DNA of 64,000 nucleotides from Gammaproteobacteria bacterium (GTDB lineage Bacteria > Pseudomonadota > Gammaproteobacteria > Pseudomonadales > Pseudohongiellaceae). Under the pieces are notes generated by a model that did not search any database, had not been told where the DNA came from, and worked only from the letters and a program-made list of their open reading frames with translations. The translations under genes were made by a program, and so were the position numbers. The DNA lies in assembly GCA_024639905.1 (NCBI GenBank), contig JAHEGE010000004.1, positions 1 to 64,000 on the forward strand, given 5' to 3'. Below are positions 17,844 to 27,363 of the stretch, piece by piece (within the stretch, counting starts at the first letter, position 1; each line of letters starts with the position of its first letter).

Positions 17844-18632
17844 ATGCTGATAGTAGTCTCCCCCGCCAAGTCGCTCGATTTCGAGACCCCCGCCAAGACT
17901 AAGAAGTTCACCACCCCGAGCTTCCTCGACGACTCCAAAACGTTGGTCAAAGACCTGCGCAAGCTCAGCCCCGATGACATCTCGGCGCTGATGAGCGTGA
18001 GCGTCAAACTCGGCGAGCTCAATCACGAACGCTTTGCGAATTGGCATACGCCCTTCACTTTGGAAAACGCGAAGCAGGCCTTGTTCGCGTTCAAGGGCGA
18101 CGTCTATATCGGTCTCGATGCCGAGCAGTTTTCCGCCGCAGACATCACCTTCGCGCAGAAGCACCTGCGCATCCTGTCGGGGCTTTACGGCGTGTTGCGC
18201 CCGCTCGACTTAATGCAGCCTTACCGCCTAGAGATGGGACGAAAATTCGCCAGCGGCAAGACCCAGACGCTGTACGAATTTTGGGGCGAGCGTCTCACGC
18301 AGTTCCTCAACGACGAATTTGCTCAGCAGCGCGGCAAAAGCAAAACGAATGACGGCGTGCTGATCAATCTAGCGTCTAACGAATACTTTAATTCGATAAA
18401 GCCTAAGCAGCTCGACGCGCGCGTAATCACGCCGGTGTTCAAAGATTTCTCGAGCGGCAAATACAAGATAGTCAGCTTCTACGCGAAGAAGGCCCGCGGC
18501 GAGATGGCCGCCTATATTATTAAGAATCGTCTAACCGACCCCGAGGCGCTGCTCGCTTTCGACGTTAACGGCTATGCCTTTAGCCCCGCCGATTCCAGCC
18601 CCGATACGCCGGTTTTCTTACGCAAACAGTGA
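17844..18632 (+). CDS. yaaA: Peroxide stress protein YaaA
   Basis: 262 residues, family length. Starts with the YaaA hallmark MLIVVSPAKSLDFETP and contains FKGDVYIGLDA, LSGLYGVLRPLDLMQPYRLEMG, LINLASNEYFNSI and the C-terminal ARGEMAAYIIKNR. In E. coli YaaA lowers free intracellular iron and limits DNA and protein damage during H2O2 stress. It binds DNA and is cytosolic. Its stop overlaps the downstream methyltransferase frame. Confidence 0.95.
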   Translation: MLIVVSPAKSLDFETPAKTKKFTTPSFLDDSKTLVKDLRKLSPDDISALMSVSVKLGELNHERFANWHTPFTLENAKQALFAFKGDVYIGLDAEQFSAADITFAQKHLRILSGLYGVLRPLDLMQPYRLEMGRKFASGKTQTLYEFWGERLTQFLNDEFAQQRGKSKTNDGVLINLASNEYFNSIKPKQLDARVITPVFKDFSSGKYKIVSFYAKKARGEMAAYIIKNRLTDPEALLAFDVNGYAFSPADSSPDTPVFLRKQ

Positions 18633-18637
18633 GCCCA

Positions 18638-19351
18638 ATGAGCGACCTGCCCTTCAGCCAGAGCTGCGAGAATAATAAGCAGCCGATCTTGCAAACCCTA
18701 CGGCGCCTTCTGGCTGACAGTGCCCATGTGCTCGAAATCGCCGGCGGCACCGGTCAGCATGCCGAGTGTTTCGCCGCTGCGCTGCCGCACCTGCGCTGGC
18801 AGTCTAGCGACATTCCCAGCAATGTCGATTCGCTAAATTTGCGGCTTTCACAGGCGGCATTAGACAACCTGCCCGTGGCGGTCGCGCTCGACGTCAACCA
18901 GGGCGAGTGGCTACTCGGCAAATGGCCCATCGTGTTCATGCCCTTCGATGCTAGCGACAAATCAACATCTATCTTCGCCGAACCCTTCAAGCGCCTGCGG
19001 CGCGCCTTAGCCATTAAAGAGCGGGGCAAATTCGATGCGCTGTTTAGCGCCAATAGCCTGCACATAATGAGCGCAGGATCGGCGACCAATTTTTTCCTTG
19101 GTGCAGGCAAACTACTCGACGAAGGCGCGCTGCTTATTGTCTACGGCCCGTTTAATTACGACGGCGCTTTTACCTCGCCGAGCAACGCGGAATTTGATGT
19201 GTGGCTCAAAGAGCGCAATCCCCAAAGTGGCATCCGCGATTTCGAAACGATTAACGCCACGGCCGATATCGCAGGCTTCGAGCTGCTCGAAGACAATCCG
19301 ATGCCTGCGAATAATCGTCTGCTCGTGTGGCGACGCTGCGCGAAAGACTAG
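18638..19351 (+). CDS. DUF938 SAM-dependent methyltransferase-like protein
   Basis: 237 residues from ATG at 18638. A GTG at 18629 overlapping the yaaA stop (GTGA) is an alternative start that would couple translation. Class I methyltransferase features: VLEIAGGTGQHAECFA (SAM-binding loop, about 32-47) and an acidic end of strand 2 (QSSDIP). The overall pattern, including the GPFNYDGAFTSPSNAEFD stretch, matches DUF938 proteins. Substrate unknown. Confidence 0.8.
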   Translation: MSDLPFSQSCENNKQPILQTLRRLLADSAHVLEIAGGTGQHAECFAAALPHLRWQSSDIPSNVDSLNLRLSQAALDNLPVAVALDVNQGEWLLGKWPIVFMPFDASDKSTSIFAEPFKRLRRALAIKERGKFDALFSANSLHIMSAGSATNFFLGAGKLLDEGALLIVYGPFNYDGAFTSPSNAEFDVWLKERNPQSGIRDFETINATADIAGFELLEDNPMPANNRLLVWRRCAKD

Positions 19352-19457
19352 CAGGTGCCTTTGGCTGCGATAGACCCCAGTGCGCTCTGTTGCCGAGCGT
19401 CTTGCCATCGTTAATCAATCGGTCTAATAATGTGGGTACTAAAAAGAGGACGCCCAC

Positions 19458-21278
19458 ATGCTTATGATCAACACTCGAACGACAAGCTCCCTACTGCATC
19501 GCCTAATCACTCAATATTCATCCCTCGCAAGCACCGTTCTAGTGCTGTTCGCCCTAGCTACCGCCTCACTGTCTGTGCGAGCGGCAGAATCACCGCGAGT
19601 CGGTGACTTCGCGCTGTTAGACGCCGAGGGTTATTTTCACCACATGAGCTGGTATGACGACCACCGGGCACTTGTGTTTCTGACTTATGCGGAAGACGAC
19701 AAGGGCTTGTCGGATTCCTTAGACGCGTTCTTAGCGCTGCAACAGGCCGCGGGCGATCAGTTTCAGTTCTTCTTTTTAGACTCACAGGGCAAGGCCAACC
19801 GCAAGGCGGTTTCTGCAACAATGGCCGCGCGGGGCATTAGCATTCCTGTGCTCATGGACGATGCGCAGCTCATCGGCGAGGCGCTAAACGTAACAGCTAG
19901 CGGCGAAGCGCTGGTCTTCGATCCAAAGCGTTTCACCGTTATTGCCCGCAGCGCTAACCTGCCCGCAGCGCAGGCAGATTTTGCCGCTCTGCTGACAGCG
20001 CTTGCCGATGACCGTGACATCGCCGCTGCAAGCCAGCGGTTAGCCGCCCTGCCTGCGCGGTCCGGCGTCGCCATCGATTATCCCGCGCGCGCCCAGCACG
20101 CCAAGCAGCTGCCTTCTTACAAAAACGACATCGCGCCAATCATTAGCGACAACTGTGCGAGCTGTCACCGTGAAGGCGGCATCGCGCCGTTCGCGATGGA
20201 CAGCCACACGATGGTACTCGGCTGGTCGCCGATGATCCGTGAAGTCCTTCTTACCAAGCGCATGCCGCCGGGGCAGATCGATGCGCATATTGGCGACTTC
20301 ATTAACGACATGGTGCTCGCCGACGGCGATGCACAAAAGCTGGTGCATTGGATTGAAGCGGGCGCGCCTAACGACGCCGCGACACCCGCGGAGGATCCAC
20401 TCGCCCAACTCACGTGGCCAACGAGCGAATGGGCCTTCGGCGAACCAGACTACATCATCGAAGTGCCCCCTCAAGAAGTGCCCGCCACCGGCATTCTCGA
20501 CTACTACAACGCGCTGGTAGAGATCGACATCCCCAGCGACCGTTGGGTGCGCGCAAGCCAATACATTCCCGGCGACCGCACTGTGTTGCACCACACGCTT
20601 CACAGCATCATTCCGCCCGGTGCTACAACCGGCGGCTCGCTGTTAGGTGGCGATCCCGACCGCCCCGGTATAGCCCCGTATATTCCGGGGCAGTCGCCAC
20701 GCGAAGAGCCGCCTAACACCGGCGGCTTACTGCAGGCCGGTTCGAAGATTGCGATGCAGATGCACTTTACGACCACCGGTAAGGCGACCGTCGACGAGAG
20801 TCGCATTGGCGTGTGGTTTTACCCGGAAGGCTTCGTGCCGGATGAGCGCATGAGCGGCGCCTGCGCGTGTCACTTCACCCCAACGTGGGTGAATATTCCG
20901 CCCTTCGATCCGGATTACGAGATGCAGCAGACGATCACCATCGACGACGATTCGCGCCTGTTCTCACTCACGCCGCATATGCACTTCCGCGGCAAGCGCT
21001 TGCGTTTTACTGCCACCTACCCCGATGGCAGCGAAGAAGAGCTGATCAATATCGCCAATTACAATTACAACTGGCAACTCGCCTATACGCTTGCGGAGCC
21101 GAAGTTCATGCCGGCAGGCACGCAGATTACCGCGTATGGCGCCTTCGATAATTCCGCGCAGAATAAGATGAATCCCGATCCTTCTCGGTCGGTGCCGTGG
21201 GGCCTACAGAGCATGGACGAAATGTTCTTCGGCGCGGCGGATTGGAAGGTCATTACCAAGGATCAGGGAGCGGAGTAA
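19458..21278 (+). CDS. Secreted redoxin / cytochrome c / copper monooxygenase-like fusion
   Basis: 606 residues. A long basic N-terminus then a hydrophobic segment ending near ASLSVRAAE gives a signal peptide. About 45-195 is thioredoxin/redoxin-like but lacks a CxxC. A single haem c motif CASCH lies at 233-237 with a distal candidate Met in KRMPP. About 340-600 resembles the type II copper, ascorbate-dependent monooxygenase fold: HH at 378-379 (VLHHTLHS), MQMHF near 436 and PHMHF near 507. The family hydroxylates C-H bonds using copper; the physiological substrate is unknown. GAGG precedes the ATG. Monocistronic by spacing. Confidence 0.82.
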   Translation: MLMINTRTTSSLLHRLITQYSSLASTVLVLFALATASLSVRAAESPRVGDFALLDAEGYFHHMSWYDDHRALVFLTYAEDDKGLSDSLDAFLALQQAAGDQFQFFFLDSQGKANRKAVSATMAARGISIPVLMDDAQLIGEALNVTASGEALVFDPKRFTVIARSANLPAAQADFAALLTALADDRDIAAASQRLAALPARSGVAIDYPARAQHAKQLPSYKNDIAPIISDNCASCHREGGIAPFAMDSHTMVLGWSPMIREVLLTKRMPPGQIDAHIGDFINDMVLADGDAQKLVHWIEAGAPNDAATPAEDPLAQLTWPTSEWAFGEPDYIIEVPPQEVPATGILDYYNALVEIDIPSDRWVRASQYIPGDRTVLHHTLHSIIPPGATTGGSLLGGDPDRPGIAPYIPGQSPREEPPNTGGLLQAGSKIAMQMHFTTTGKATVDESRIGVWFYPEGFVPDERMSGACACHFTPTWVNIPPFDPDYEMQQTITIDDDSRLFSLTPHMHFRGKRLRFTATYPDGSEEELINIANYNYNWQLAYTLAEPKFMPAGTQITAYGAFDNSAQNKMNPDPSRSVPWGLQSMDEMFFGAADWKVITKDQGAE

Positions 21279-21324
21279 GCCTTCGCTTTCACTTGGCGGC
21301 TGTGGGTGGCGGATTGTTCGCGAC

Positions 21325-21780
21325 TCATAGCGGCAAGCACGTTGTGTGTTTCATCGTCTCCATCACGAAGCTCGAGCTCACGTCGTAGATATCTGCCTTG
21401 ATGAGCTGCTTATAGAGCCGATCATACCCAGGCATATCGGCAACCACCGCCTTGATGAGGTAGTCGAGGTCGCCGCTCATGCGATACACCTCTAACACGC
21501 CCGGAATTTGTTCGGTGGCGCGCTGAAAAGTCGCCGCCCACTCGTCGTTATGTTGGTTAGTGCGCACCGAGATATACACGGTCAGCGACAGGTTCAGCGC
21601 GTTGGCATCGAGCAGCGCCACCCGCCCCTTAATCACCCCCTGAGTCTCTAGCTTCTGCAGGCGACGCCAGCACGCCGACTTCGACATGCCCACCCGTTCT
21701 GCGAGCTCGCCCACCGACTGCGAGGCGTCGCGCTGAATCGTCGAGAGAATGACAATGTCTTGCCGATCTAATGGGGTCAT
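21325..21780 (-). CDS. Lrp/AsnC family transcription regulator
   Basis: 151 residues from ATG at 21780; an in-frame ATG at 21825 would add 15 basic residues and cannot be excluded, since neither has a clear ribosome binding site. N-terminal helix-turn-helix (SVGELAERVGMSKSACWRRLQKLE, about 22-45), then the RAM ligand-sensing domain ending FVMETMKHTTCLPL. These proteins respond to amino acids. Divergent from the class V aminotransferase gene at 21995 across an AT-rich gap, so that gene is the obvious candidate target. Confidence 0.9.
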   Translation of the reverse strand: MTPLDRQDIVILSTIQRDASQSVGELAERVGMSKSACWRRLQKLETQGVIKGRVALLDANALNLSLTVYISVRTNQHNDEWAATFQRATEQIPGVLEVYRMSGDLDYLIKAVVADMPGYDRLYKQLIKADIYDVSSSFVMETMKHTTCLPL

Positions 21781-21994
21781 GGGGCTACGCTCTGCTTTTG
21801 CTTTATCTGTTCGCTTTTGACGCATTACTCGCGTTGTTTTCTTAATTATGCCTATTTTGTCTCGATTTTGCTCTTCTTCTTTGTATTTTGTTCTAATATT
21901 TCGCTAGTGCTCGCCATAGTAGGCACAATGTTCTGCGACGACCGCCTTATACTCGTGTTCCATAAACTTCCCGAACCCTAGGAATGCACACACC
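21781..21994. promoter_or_regulatory. Divergent control region between Lrp-like and class V aminotransferase genes
   Basis: About 21826-21910 is rich in A/T with repeated TTTTG tracts, unlike flanking coding DNA, which is typical of Lrp-type operator regions. Both promoters should lie here. Exact elements are not assigned. Confidence 0.4.
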
Positions 21995-23758
21995 ATGGCC
22001 TCGCAGCTCATCAACAAGATTCAAGCCTCGCTCATCGGTGAGCGCGTCCTAATCCCAACGAGTTTCGGGCGCAAGCCGCTGGTCTATGCAGACTATACGG
22101 CGTCGGGTCGCTCGCTGAGCTTCATCGAAGACGCGCTGCGCGAGCGCGTGCTGCCCCTTTACGCCAACACCCACACCGAGACGTCCTATACCGGCGCGCA
22201 GAGCACGGCTTACCGCGAACAAGCGCGAGGCATCATTCGTGCTGCGGTCAACGGCACGCCCGACGACCAAGTGATCTTCTGCGGCTCGGGCGCGACATCG
22301 GCGATCAACAAGCTCATCGACATCATGGGCCTGCGCGGCAGCAGCGAGGCAGGCACTGCAGACGACGCGCCGGTCGTCTTCATCGGACCCTACGAGCACC
22401 ACAGCAACGAGCTGCCCTGGCGCGAGTCGCGCGCCGAGGTGGTCGTCATACCCCTCGCCGACGACGGCAGGCTAGACATCGCCGAGCTCGAACATGCGCT
22501 CACGCGCTACGCCGGTCGCTCGCTTAAGATCGGCAGCTTCTCGGCCGCGTCTAACGTCACCGGAGTGAAGACCGACACCGTGGCGGTTGCCGCGCTGCTC
22601 CACACACACGGGGCCTTGTCGTTTTGGGATTACGCCGCGGCGGCGCCCTATGTCGCGATCGACATGAACCCCGAGCTCGAAAGCGCGGAGGCGGAACAGA
22701 GCGCCATAAAAGATGCCGTGTTCCTCTCGCCGCATAAGCTGGTTGGCGGTCCCGGCACCCCTGGGGTGCTAATCATGAAGCGCCAACTGATGACCAACGC
22801 CGTACCGGCGATGCCAGGCGGCGGCACGGTGCTGTATGTAACACCGCAGGACCACACCTTCATCGAAGACCCCCAGCGCAGGGAAGAGGGCGGCACCCCC
22901 GCTATCGTCGAGGCTATTCGTGCAGGGCTCGTGTTCAAGCTGCAGCAGGACGTTGGCGTCGAGGCTATCGAGGCACGGGAGGCTGAATTTCGGCGCAGAG
23001 CATTGGCTCGCTGGCAGGCCAGGCCAGCCATCGAGGTGCTTGGCGGCGTGGACAACGACTCCTTGGCGATCTTCTCGCTTCGCATTAAGGCGCCAGTTTG
23101 CAGCCAGCCCACCGATGAACCCCTCGACCTGCATTATGGCTTTGTCGTGGCGCTGCTGAACGACCTGTTCGGCATTCAAGCCCGCGGCGGCTGCTCCTGT
23201 GCTGGCCCCTATGGCCACCAGCTATTGGGCATGGACATGGCCGCGAGCAAGGCGATAGAACGTGAGATTCGGGCAGGGCAGATGATTCTGCGACCCGGTT
23301 GGGTGCGGCTCAATTTCAATTATTTTATCGACGAGGCCACCTTCGAATATTTGCTGCGCGCGGTGGAGCTGATCGCCGAACACGGCTGGCGACTCTTGCC
23401 CTATTACGAGTTCGAGCAGAGCACGGCGACCTGGCGCTTTCAGGGCCAGACCATGCAGCTCGGTCAGCCGCTCGCTCAGATCGACTTTTCCGAGGAGTCT
23501 CGTGAGCAGGCGTTTACCCCCGACAAGGCCATAGGCAGCGACGAGCTTGCCGCGCTCTTGCGCGAAGCCGAGGCGACTCTAACAGGAGTGACTAAAGGGG
23601 CACGAGTAGGAGAGGCAGCTGATCAAGGAGTCGAACTCAACACCTATCGCCTCACGCTGCCGGCCAGCGTGAATGCGCTACGCTGGTTCGCGCTGCCGCA
23701 AGAAGTGTGTGCTCACTTGTTTGGTGAATCAGAGAATAAAGGAGAGGCCGCGGCCTAG
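21995..23758 (+). CDS. Class V aminotransferase (cysteine desulfurase-like)
   Basis: 587 residues. PLP fold type I: FCGSGATSAINKL, GPYEHHSNELPWRE, the Schiff-base lysine in FLSPHKLVGGPGTPGV (about 249) and a cysteine-containing loop RGGCSCAGPYGH (about 404-415) like the mobile Cys loop of desulfurases. It is much longer than SufS/IscS (about 400), with an extra C-terminal region of roughly 120 residues. Likely removes sulfur or an amino group from a Cys-like substrate; the true substrate is unknown. AGGA precedes the ATG. Regulation by the divergent Lrp-like protein is inferred. Its TAG overlaps the convergent stop in a shared CTAG. Confidence 0.8.
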   Translation: MASQLINKIQASLIGERVLIPTSFGRKPLVYADYTASGRSLSFIEDALRERVLPLYANTHTETSYTGAQSTAYREQARGIIRAAVNGTPDDQVIFCGSGATSAINKLIDIMGLRGSSEAGTADDAPVVFIGPYEHHSNELPWRESRAEVVVIPLADDGRLDIAELEHALTRYAGRSLKIGSFSAASNVTGVKTDTVAVAALLHTHGALSFWDYAAAAPYVAIDMNPELESAEAEQSAIKDAVFLSPHKLVGGPGTPGVLIMKRQLMTNAVPAMPGGGTVLYVTPQDHTFIEDPQRREEGGTPAIVEAIRAGLVFKLQQDVGVEAIEAREAEFRRRALARWQARPAIEVLGGVDNDSLAIFSLRIKAPVCSQPTDEPLDLHYGFVVALLNDLFGIQARGGCSCAGPYGHQLLGMDMAASKAIEREIRAGQMILRPGWVRLNFNYFIDEATFEYLLRAVELIAEHGWRLLPYYEFEQSTATWRFQGQTMQLGQPLAQIDFSEESREQAFTPDKAIGSDELAALLREAEATLTGVTKGARVGEAADQGVELNTYRLTLPASVNALRWFALPQEVCAHLFGESENKGEAAA

Positions 23759-24996
23759 CCGCGGCGAAACGGCAGCAGCGAGGCGGCGTCGCGACGATAG
23801 GCTTCGATATGCGGCCGCTCCTCCTCTACGAACTTGGCCACCGCCTCGGCGAAGCCCGGGTGCGCGAGCCAGTGCAGGGAGTAGGTTGGGGTCGGTTCGA
23901 AGCCACGCTGAATTTTATGCTCGCCCTGGGCGCCGGAGTCGAAGCTCTTTAGGCCATGCTCGATGCAATAGTCTTGGCCTTGGTAATAACAGGTCTCGAA
24001 ATGCAGGAGCGACTGGTCTGCCGTGCTACCCCAGTAACGCCCAAACAGCTGCGTGGCGCTCTTGAAGAATAGCGCGGCGGCAACCACCTTCTCAGCTCTC
24101 TCGGCACTCTCAAGCGTCTCTCCTAGCGCATCCTCCTCGCTCTGCAGGGCCTCAATCAGCAAGATCTGCTCAGGCATAGAAGCGCCTAGCTGTTCGAAAA
24201 AACGCTGACTCAGATAGCCCTGCTGGCCACGCACGAGATACGTGCGGTGGTAGAACAGGCTAAAGTCTGCCCACTGCTGTGGCGTGATGTTGGCGCCCTC
24301 GGTGCGACGGAACCGAAAGCCCGCCTCCGTGGCCGCGCGGCGCTCTTTCTTGAGTGACTTACGCTTGCGTGAGCTGAGTGTGGCGAGGAAGTCGTCGAAA
24401 CTGTCGTAGCCCTTGTTGTGCCAATGAAACTGAGTGCCCGTGCGCTCGACAAGCGCGGTGTCGGCGAAGGCCTCGCGTTCGGCAGGGTTGGGGTACAGCA
24501 GATGATAGGAGGAGGCGCCTAGGCGGGCCGCCTCTGCTTGAATCGCAGGCACCAGACCCGCACACACCGCTTCCAAGGCAATCCCCTCAGCGACCAACAC
24601 TCGCAGCCCTACGCTGGGCGTGAACGGGATGGCGGTGAGCAGCTTCGGATAATAGTCCAGGCCGTGGCTCTGGTAGGCGTTGGCCCAAGACCAATCGAAC
24701 ACGTATTCGCCGTAGGAGTTGGTCTTAAGATACAGCGGCACCACGGCGACGATGGCATTGTCCGCTGAGCCTGCCGAGTCTGCATGGCTTACCACGACAT
24801 GGTGAGGCTGCCAGCCGCTTGCACGCGTCGTGCAGCCTGTCGTCTCAAGTGCGGCCAAAAATTCAAAGCGCGCGAACGGATTCTCCGTGCCGGCGCAGGA
24901 TTCCCAGGCAGCTTGGCCAATGTCGACAATGGAGTCGACGAAGCGGTAGTAAAAAGGGGAGTCGGCGGGGGGCATCTGTCTGGGATTGTAGGGCAT
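23755..24996 (-). CDS. GNAT-fold protein, DUF482/FemAB-like
   Basis: 413 residues, the usual length for the DUF482 peptidogalycan-biosynthesis-like acyltransferases. Seen: VPLYLKTNSYGEYVFDWSWANAY (about 84-106), SSRKRKSLKKERRAA basic stretch, RGQQGYLS, and FGRYWGSTADQSLLHFETCYYQGQDYCIEHGL. Proteins of this kind are predicted N-acyltransferases; the acceptor is unknown. Convergent with the aminotransferase gene, sharing CTAG stops; divergent from hexR with only 21 bases between starts, so promoters overlap the coding starts. Confidence 0.85.
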   Translation of the reverse strand: MPYNPRQMPPADSPFYYRFVDSIVDIGQAAWESCAGTENPFARFEFLAALETTGCTTRASGWQPHHVVVSHADSAGSADNAIVAVVPLYLKTNSYGEYVFDWSWANAYQSHGLDYYPKLLTAIPFTPSVGLRVLVAEGIALEAVCAGLVPAIQAEAARLGASSYHLLYPNPAEREAFADTALVERTGTQFHWHNKGYDSFDDFLATLSSRKRKSLKKERRAATEAGFRFRRTEGANITPQQWADFSLFYHRTYLVRGQQGYLSQRFFEQLGASMPEQILLIEALQSEEDALGETLESAERAEKVVAAALFFKSATQLFGRYWGSTADQSLLHFETCYYQGQDYCIEHGLKSFDSGAQGEHKIQRGFEPTPTYSLHWLAHPGFAEAVAKFVEEERPHIEAYRRDAASLLPFRRG

Positions 24997-25017
24997 AAGT
25001 TGCTAGGATCATCGCAC

Positions 25018-25911
25018 ATGTCTCAACATTCGCCCAACCTCATACGCCGCCTCACCGACGACGGATCCGTGCTCAGCAAATCCGAGTCTAAGGTCGCCCG
25101 CTTCGTGCTCGACAACGCCCACGACGTCGTTTCTATGCGTATCTCAGACCTCGCGCGGCGCTCGCAAGTTAGCGAGCCAACGGTAATCCGCTTTTGTCGT
25201 GCAATTGGCTTCGAAGGCTTTCAGGCGTTCAAGCTGCAACTCGCGCAGCAGCTTGGCAGTGGCGGCGTGTACGCGCAGTTTGCCGTAGACGACAACGACA
25301 CCGTACAAGACCTACGCAACAAGGTGTTCGACTCCACCGTGGGCAAACTCATCGCGGTGCGCGACGAGCTCGACCCTATAGCACTTGAACGGGCGATCAA
25401 TTTCATCGGCCGCGCCAAGCGCGTCGAGTTCTATGGCTTTGGCGCATCCGGCTCGGTTGCAGCAGACGCGCAGCACAAGTTTTTCCGCTTGCAGGTGTCT
25501 TCGGCTGCCTATACCGACCCGCACATTCAGCATATGTCGGCGATCTCATTAGGCCGCGACGACGTGGTCGTGGCGATCTCGCAATCGGGGCAGACCTTGG
25601 CGCTATTGCAGAGTGTGCGGCTTGCCATGCAGGCAGGCGCGACGGTTATTGGCCTCGCCCCGCGCGATACGGCCTTAAGCCAAGAATGTACCATCGCCAT
25701 TCACGTGAACATGGAGGAAGACGAGCAGGCCTTCGCACCCGTTTCATCGCGCATCGCGCACCTGGTCGTTATTGATGTTTTGGCGACCGGCGTCGCGCTC
25801 AAACGTAAACCGGCACTCGAAGACCACCTGCACCGGCTCGACACAAGCCAGCGCGTGCTGCGCCGAGGCAGAGTCGTGCGATCAAAAAGCAGTAGTAAAG
25901 AAAGCAACTAG
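25018..25911 (+). CDS. hexR: RpiR/HexR-type transcription regulator
   Basis: 297 residues from ATG at 25018; the open frame extends upstream into the divergent gene and is not used. N-terminal RpiR helix-turn-helix (ISDLARRSQVSEPTVIRFCRAIGFEGFQAFKLQLAQ, about 41-76) and C-terminal SIS sugar-phosphate-binding domain (FYGFGASGSVAADAQHKFFR, VVAISQSGQT). HexR binds 2-keto-3-deoxy-6-phosphogluconate and controls central carbon genes in many gammaproteobacteria. Target genes are not adjacent here. The C-terminus carries a basic/serine tail. Confidence 0.9.
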   Translation: MSQHSPNLIRRLTDDGSVLSKSESKVARFVLDNAHDVVSMRISDLARRSQVSEPTVIRFCRAIGFEGFQAFKLQLAQQLGSGGVYAQFAVDDNDTVQDLRNKVFDSTVGKLIAVRDELDPIALERAINFIGRAKRVEFYGFGASGSVAADAQHKFFRLQVSSAAYTDPHIQHMSAISLGRDDVVVAISQSGQTLALLQSVRLAMQAGATVIGLAPRDTALSQECTIAIHVNMEEDEQAFAPVSSRIAHLVVIDVLATGVALKRKPALEDHLHRLDTSQRVLRRGRVVRSKSSSKESN

Positions 25912-26208
25912 TCTGTTTAAGCCCGCTTGTTTGAATCATTGGTATCCAATTGTTTCATTATTAACCTGTGGCACAACTCCGCCTCCTTGATAAGCACATG
26001 TAATAATTGCAAAAACCTTCTTCCCATTTTTGGCACTCCTCTTTTTCATGGCGATAAGCCCACGCTCTCGGTGGGATTTTCGACGCGGCGGCCGATGGTT
26101 AACGGTAAGCGTGAGTCAGGGATGCATCGCTAAAAACAAGAATAAGAGGACTCGATCCACGCCGAAACGCGTGGCAGCCTCGCGACTGCATTCTGTTGGA
26201 GTACGCAT
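25912..26208. other. Gap between hexR and integrase
   Basis: 297 bases, AT-rich in its first half. It contains a CCCAC/GTGGG hairpin followed by ATTTT at 26059-26080. No tRNA gene or attachment core is recognised. GGAG at 26198-26201 serves the integrase. Confidence 0.4.
26059..26080 (+). terminator. Possible intrinsic terminator
   Basis: CCCAC (26059-26063) pairs with GTGGG (26071-26075) around a seven-base loop, followed by ATTTT. The short stem and its 150-base distance from hexR make this weak. Confidence 0.3.
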
Positions 26209-27363
26209 ATGCCCAAGATAGACCTGTCTCAGTCATTCGTTAAAAACATCACACTTGAAGAAGGCGCGAAAAGCGTCGATTACTTCGATCAACGCCTCAC
26301 AGGACTCCTATTAAAGGTCCTCAACAGCGGCCGCAAAACCTACTACATTCGATTCAAAGATCATCGTGGTAACAACGCCCAGCGCAAGATAGGCAACGCG
26401 GCCACTCTCAATCTCAGCGAAGCGCGTCGACTCGCACGCCGCTACCTCGCCGAAATCAACATGGGCGTTAATCCTTTTACCCTAGTCTCTGCCAGACAAA
26501 TCCCTACGCTCGAAGAGTTTGCCTTCAACGACTACATTCCCTACGTAAAGACCTACAAGAAATCTTGGGACATGGATATCTCGCGTATCCGTAACCACAT
26601 CCTCCCGCATTTCGGTAAGCTAATCATGAGCGACCTCGAGAAGCGCGATGTGGTCGAATTTATCAACGGCCAACTGACGACGCACAAACCCGGCAGCATT
26701 AACCGTGTCGTGATCCTATTACGGTATATGTATAACTTAGCTGTCAAATGGGAAATCGTCGGCGTTACTCGCAACCCAACTGCGGGAATCCCCCTGCTAA
26801 AAGAAAATAACCAAGTCGAACGCTTCTTGAGTTCTCTCGAGGCAAAGGCGTTGCTACGCTCGATTAAACACTCGCGTAACAAGATGCTGCAATACATCAT
26901 CCCAATGCTCATTCTTACCGGCGCGCGTAAGCGCGAGGTGCTCGATGCAAGGTGGGAAGACGTAGACTTGGATCGTGCGCTATGGCGCATACCGAATACT
27001 AAGGCCGGCAAAGCTCGCGTAGTGCCACTGTCGGATACCGCCCTCAAATTACTCAAGACGCTGCGCGCGAGAAAACGCTGCGCTTATATTTTCGCCAACC
27101 CCAATACGCTCAAGCCTTACCAAAGTTTCTATTACTCTTGGCATACTGCGCGTCGCGATGCGGGCCTCGAAGACGTGCGTGTGCACGATCTGCGCCACAG
27201 CTTCGCGTCCTTCTTGGTGAATGCGGGCCGCAGCCTTTACGAGGTGCAAACCCTGCTTGGACACACCCAGATCAAGACGACCCAACGCTATGCGCACCTC
27301 TCTTCGGAATCCCTACGAAATGCCTCGAACGAGGTCTCTTTGGCGGTACCCGAGCTAAGATAG
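26209..27363 (+). CDS. Tyrosine recombinase (phage/island integrase)
   Basis: 384 residues. N-terminal DUF4102-like arm-binding domain (about 15-90), core-binding SAM-like domain (about 105-190), catalytic domain with Arg in LTGARKREVL (about 242), Lys in NTKAGKAR, HDLRH (326-330), LGHTQ (about 350) and nucleophile Tyr 361 in TQRYAHL. All catalytic residues are present, so it looks active. Integrases of this type normally insert islands or prophages at tRNA genes. No tRNA, excisionase or cargo block is seen nearby, so it is either a solitary leftover or the only marker of a small element. Confidence 0.92.
   Translation: MPKIDLSQSFVKNITLEEGAKSVDYFDQRLTGLLLKVLNSGRKTYYIRFKDHRGNNAQRKIGNAATLNLSEARRLARRYLAEINMGVNPFTLVSARQIPTLEEFAFNDYIPYVKTYKKSWDMDISRIRNHILPHFGKLIMSDLEKRDVVEFINGQLTTHKPGSINRVVILLRYMYNLAVKWEIVGVTRNPTAGIPLLKENNQVERFLSSLEAKALLRSIKHSRNKMLQYIIPMLILTGARKREVLDARWEDVDLDRALWRIPNTKAGKARVVPLSDTALKLLKTLRARKRCAYIFANPNTLKPYQSFYYSWHTARRDAGLEDVRVHDLRHSFASFLVNAGRSLYEVQTLLGHTQIKTTQRYAHLSSESLRNASNEVSLAVPELR

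Noticed and set aside
25696-25714. parS-like CACGTG palindrome in hexR
   Set aside because: Flanks match parS poorly (several mismatches) and it is ordinary coding sequence.
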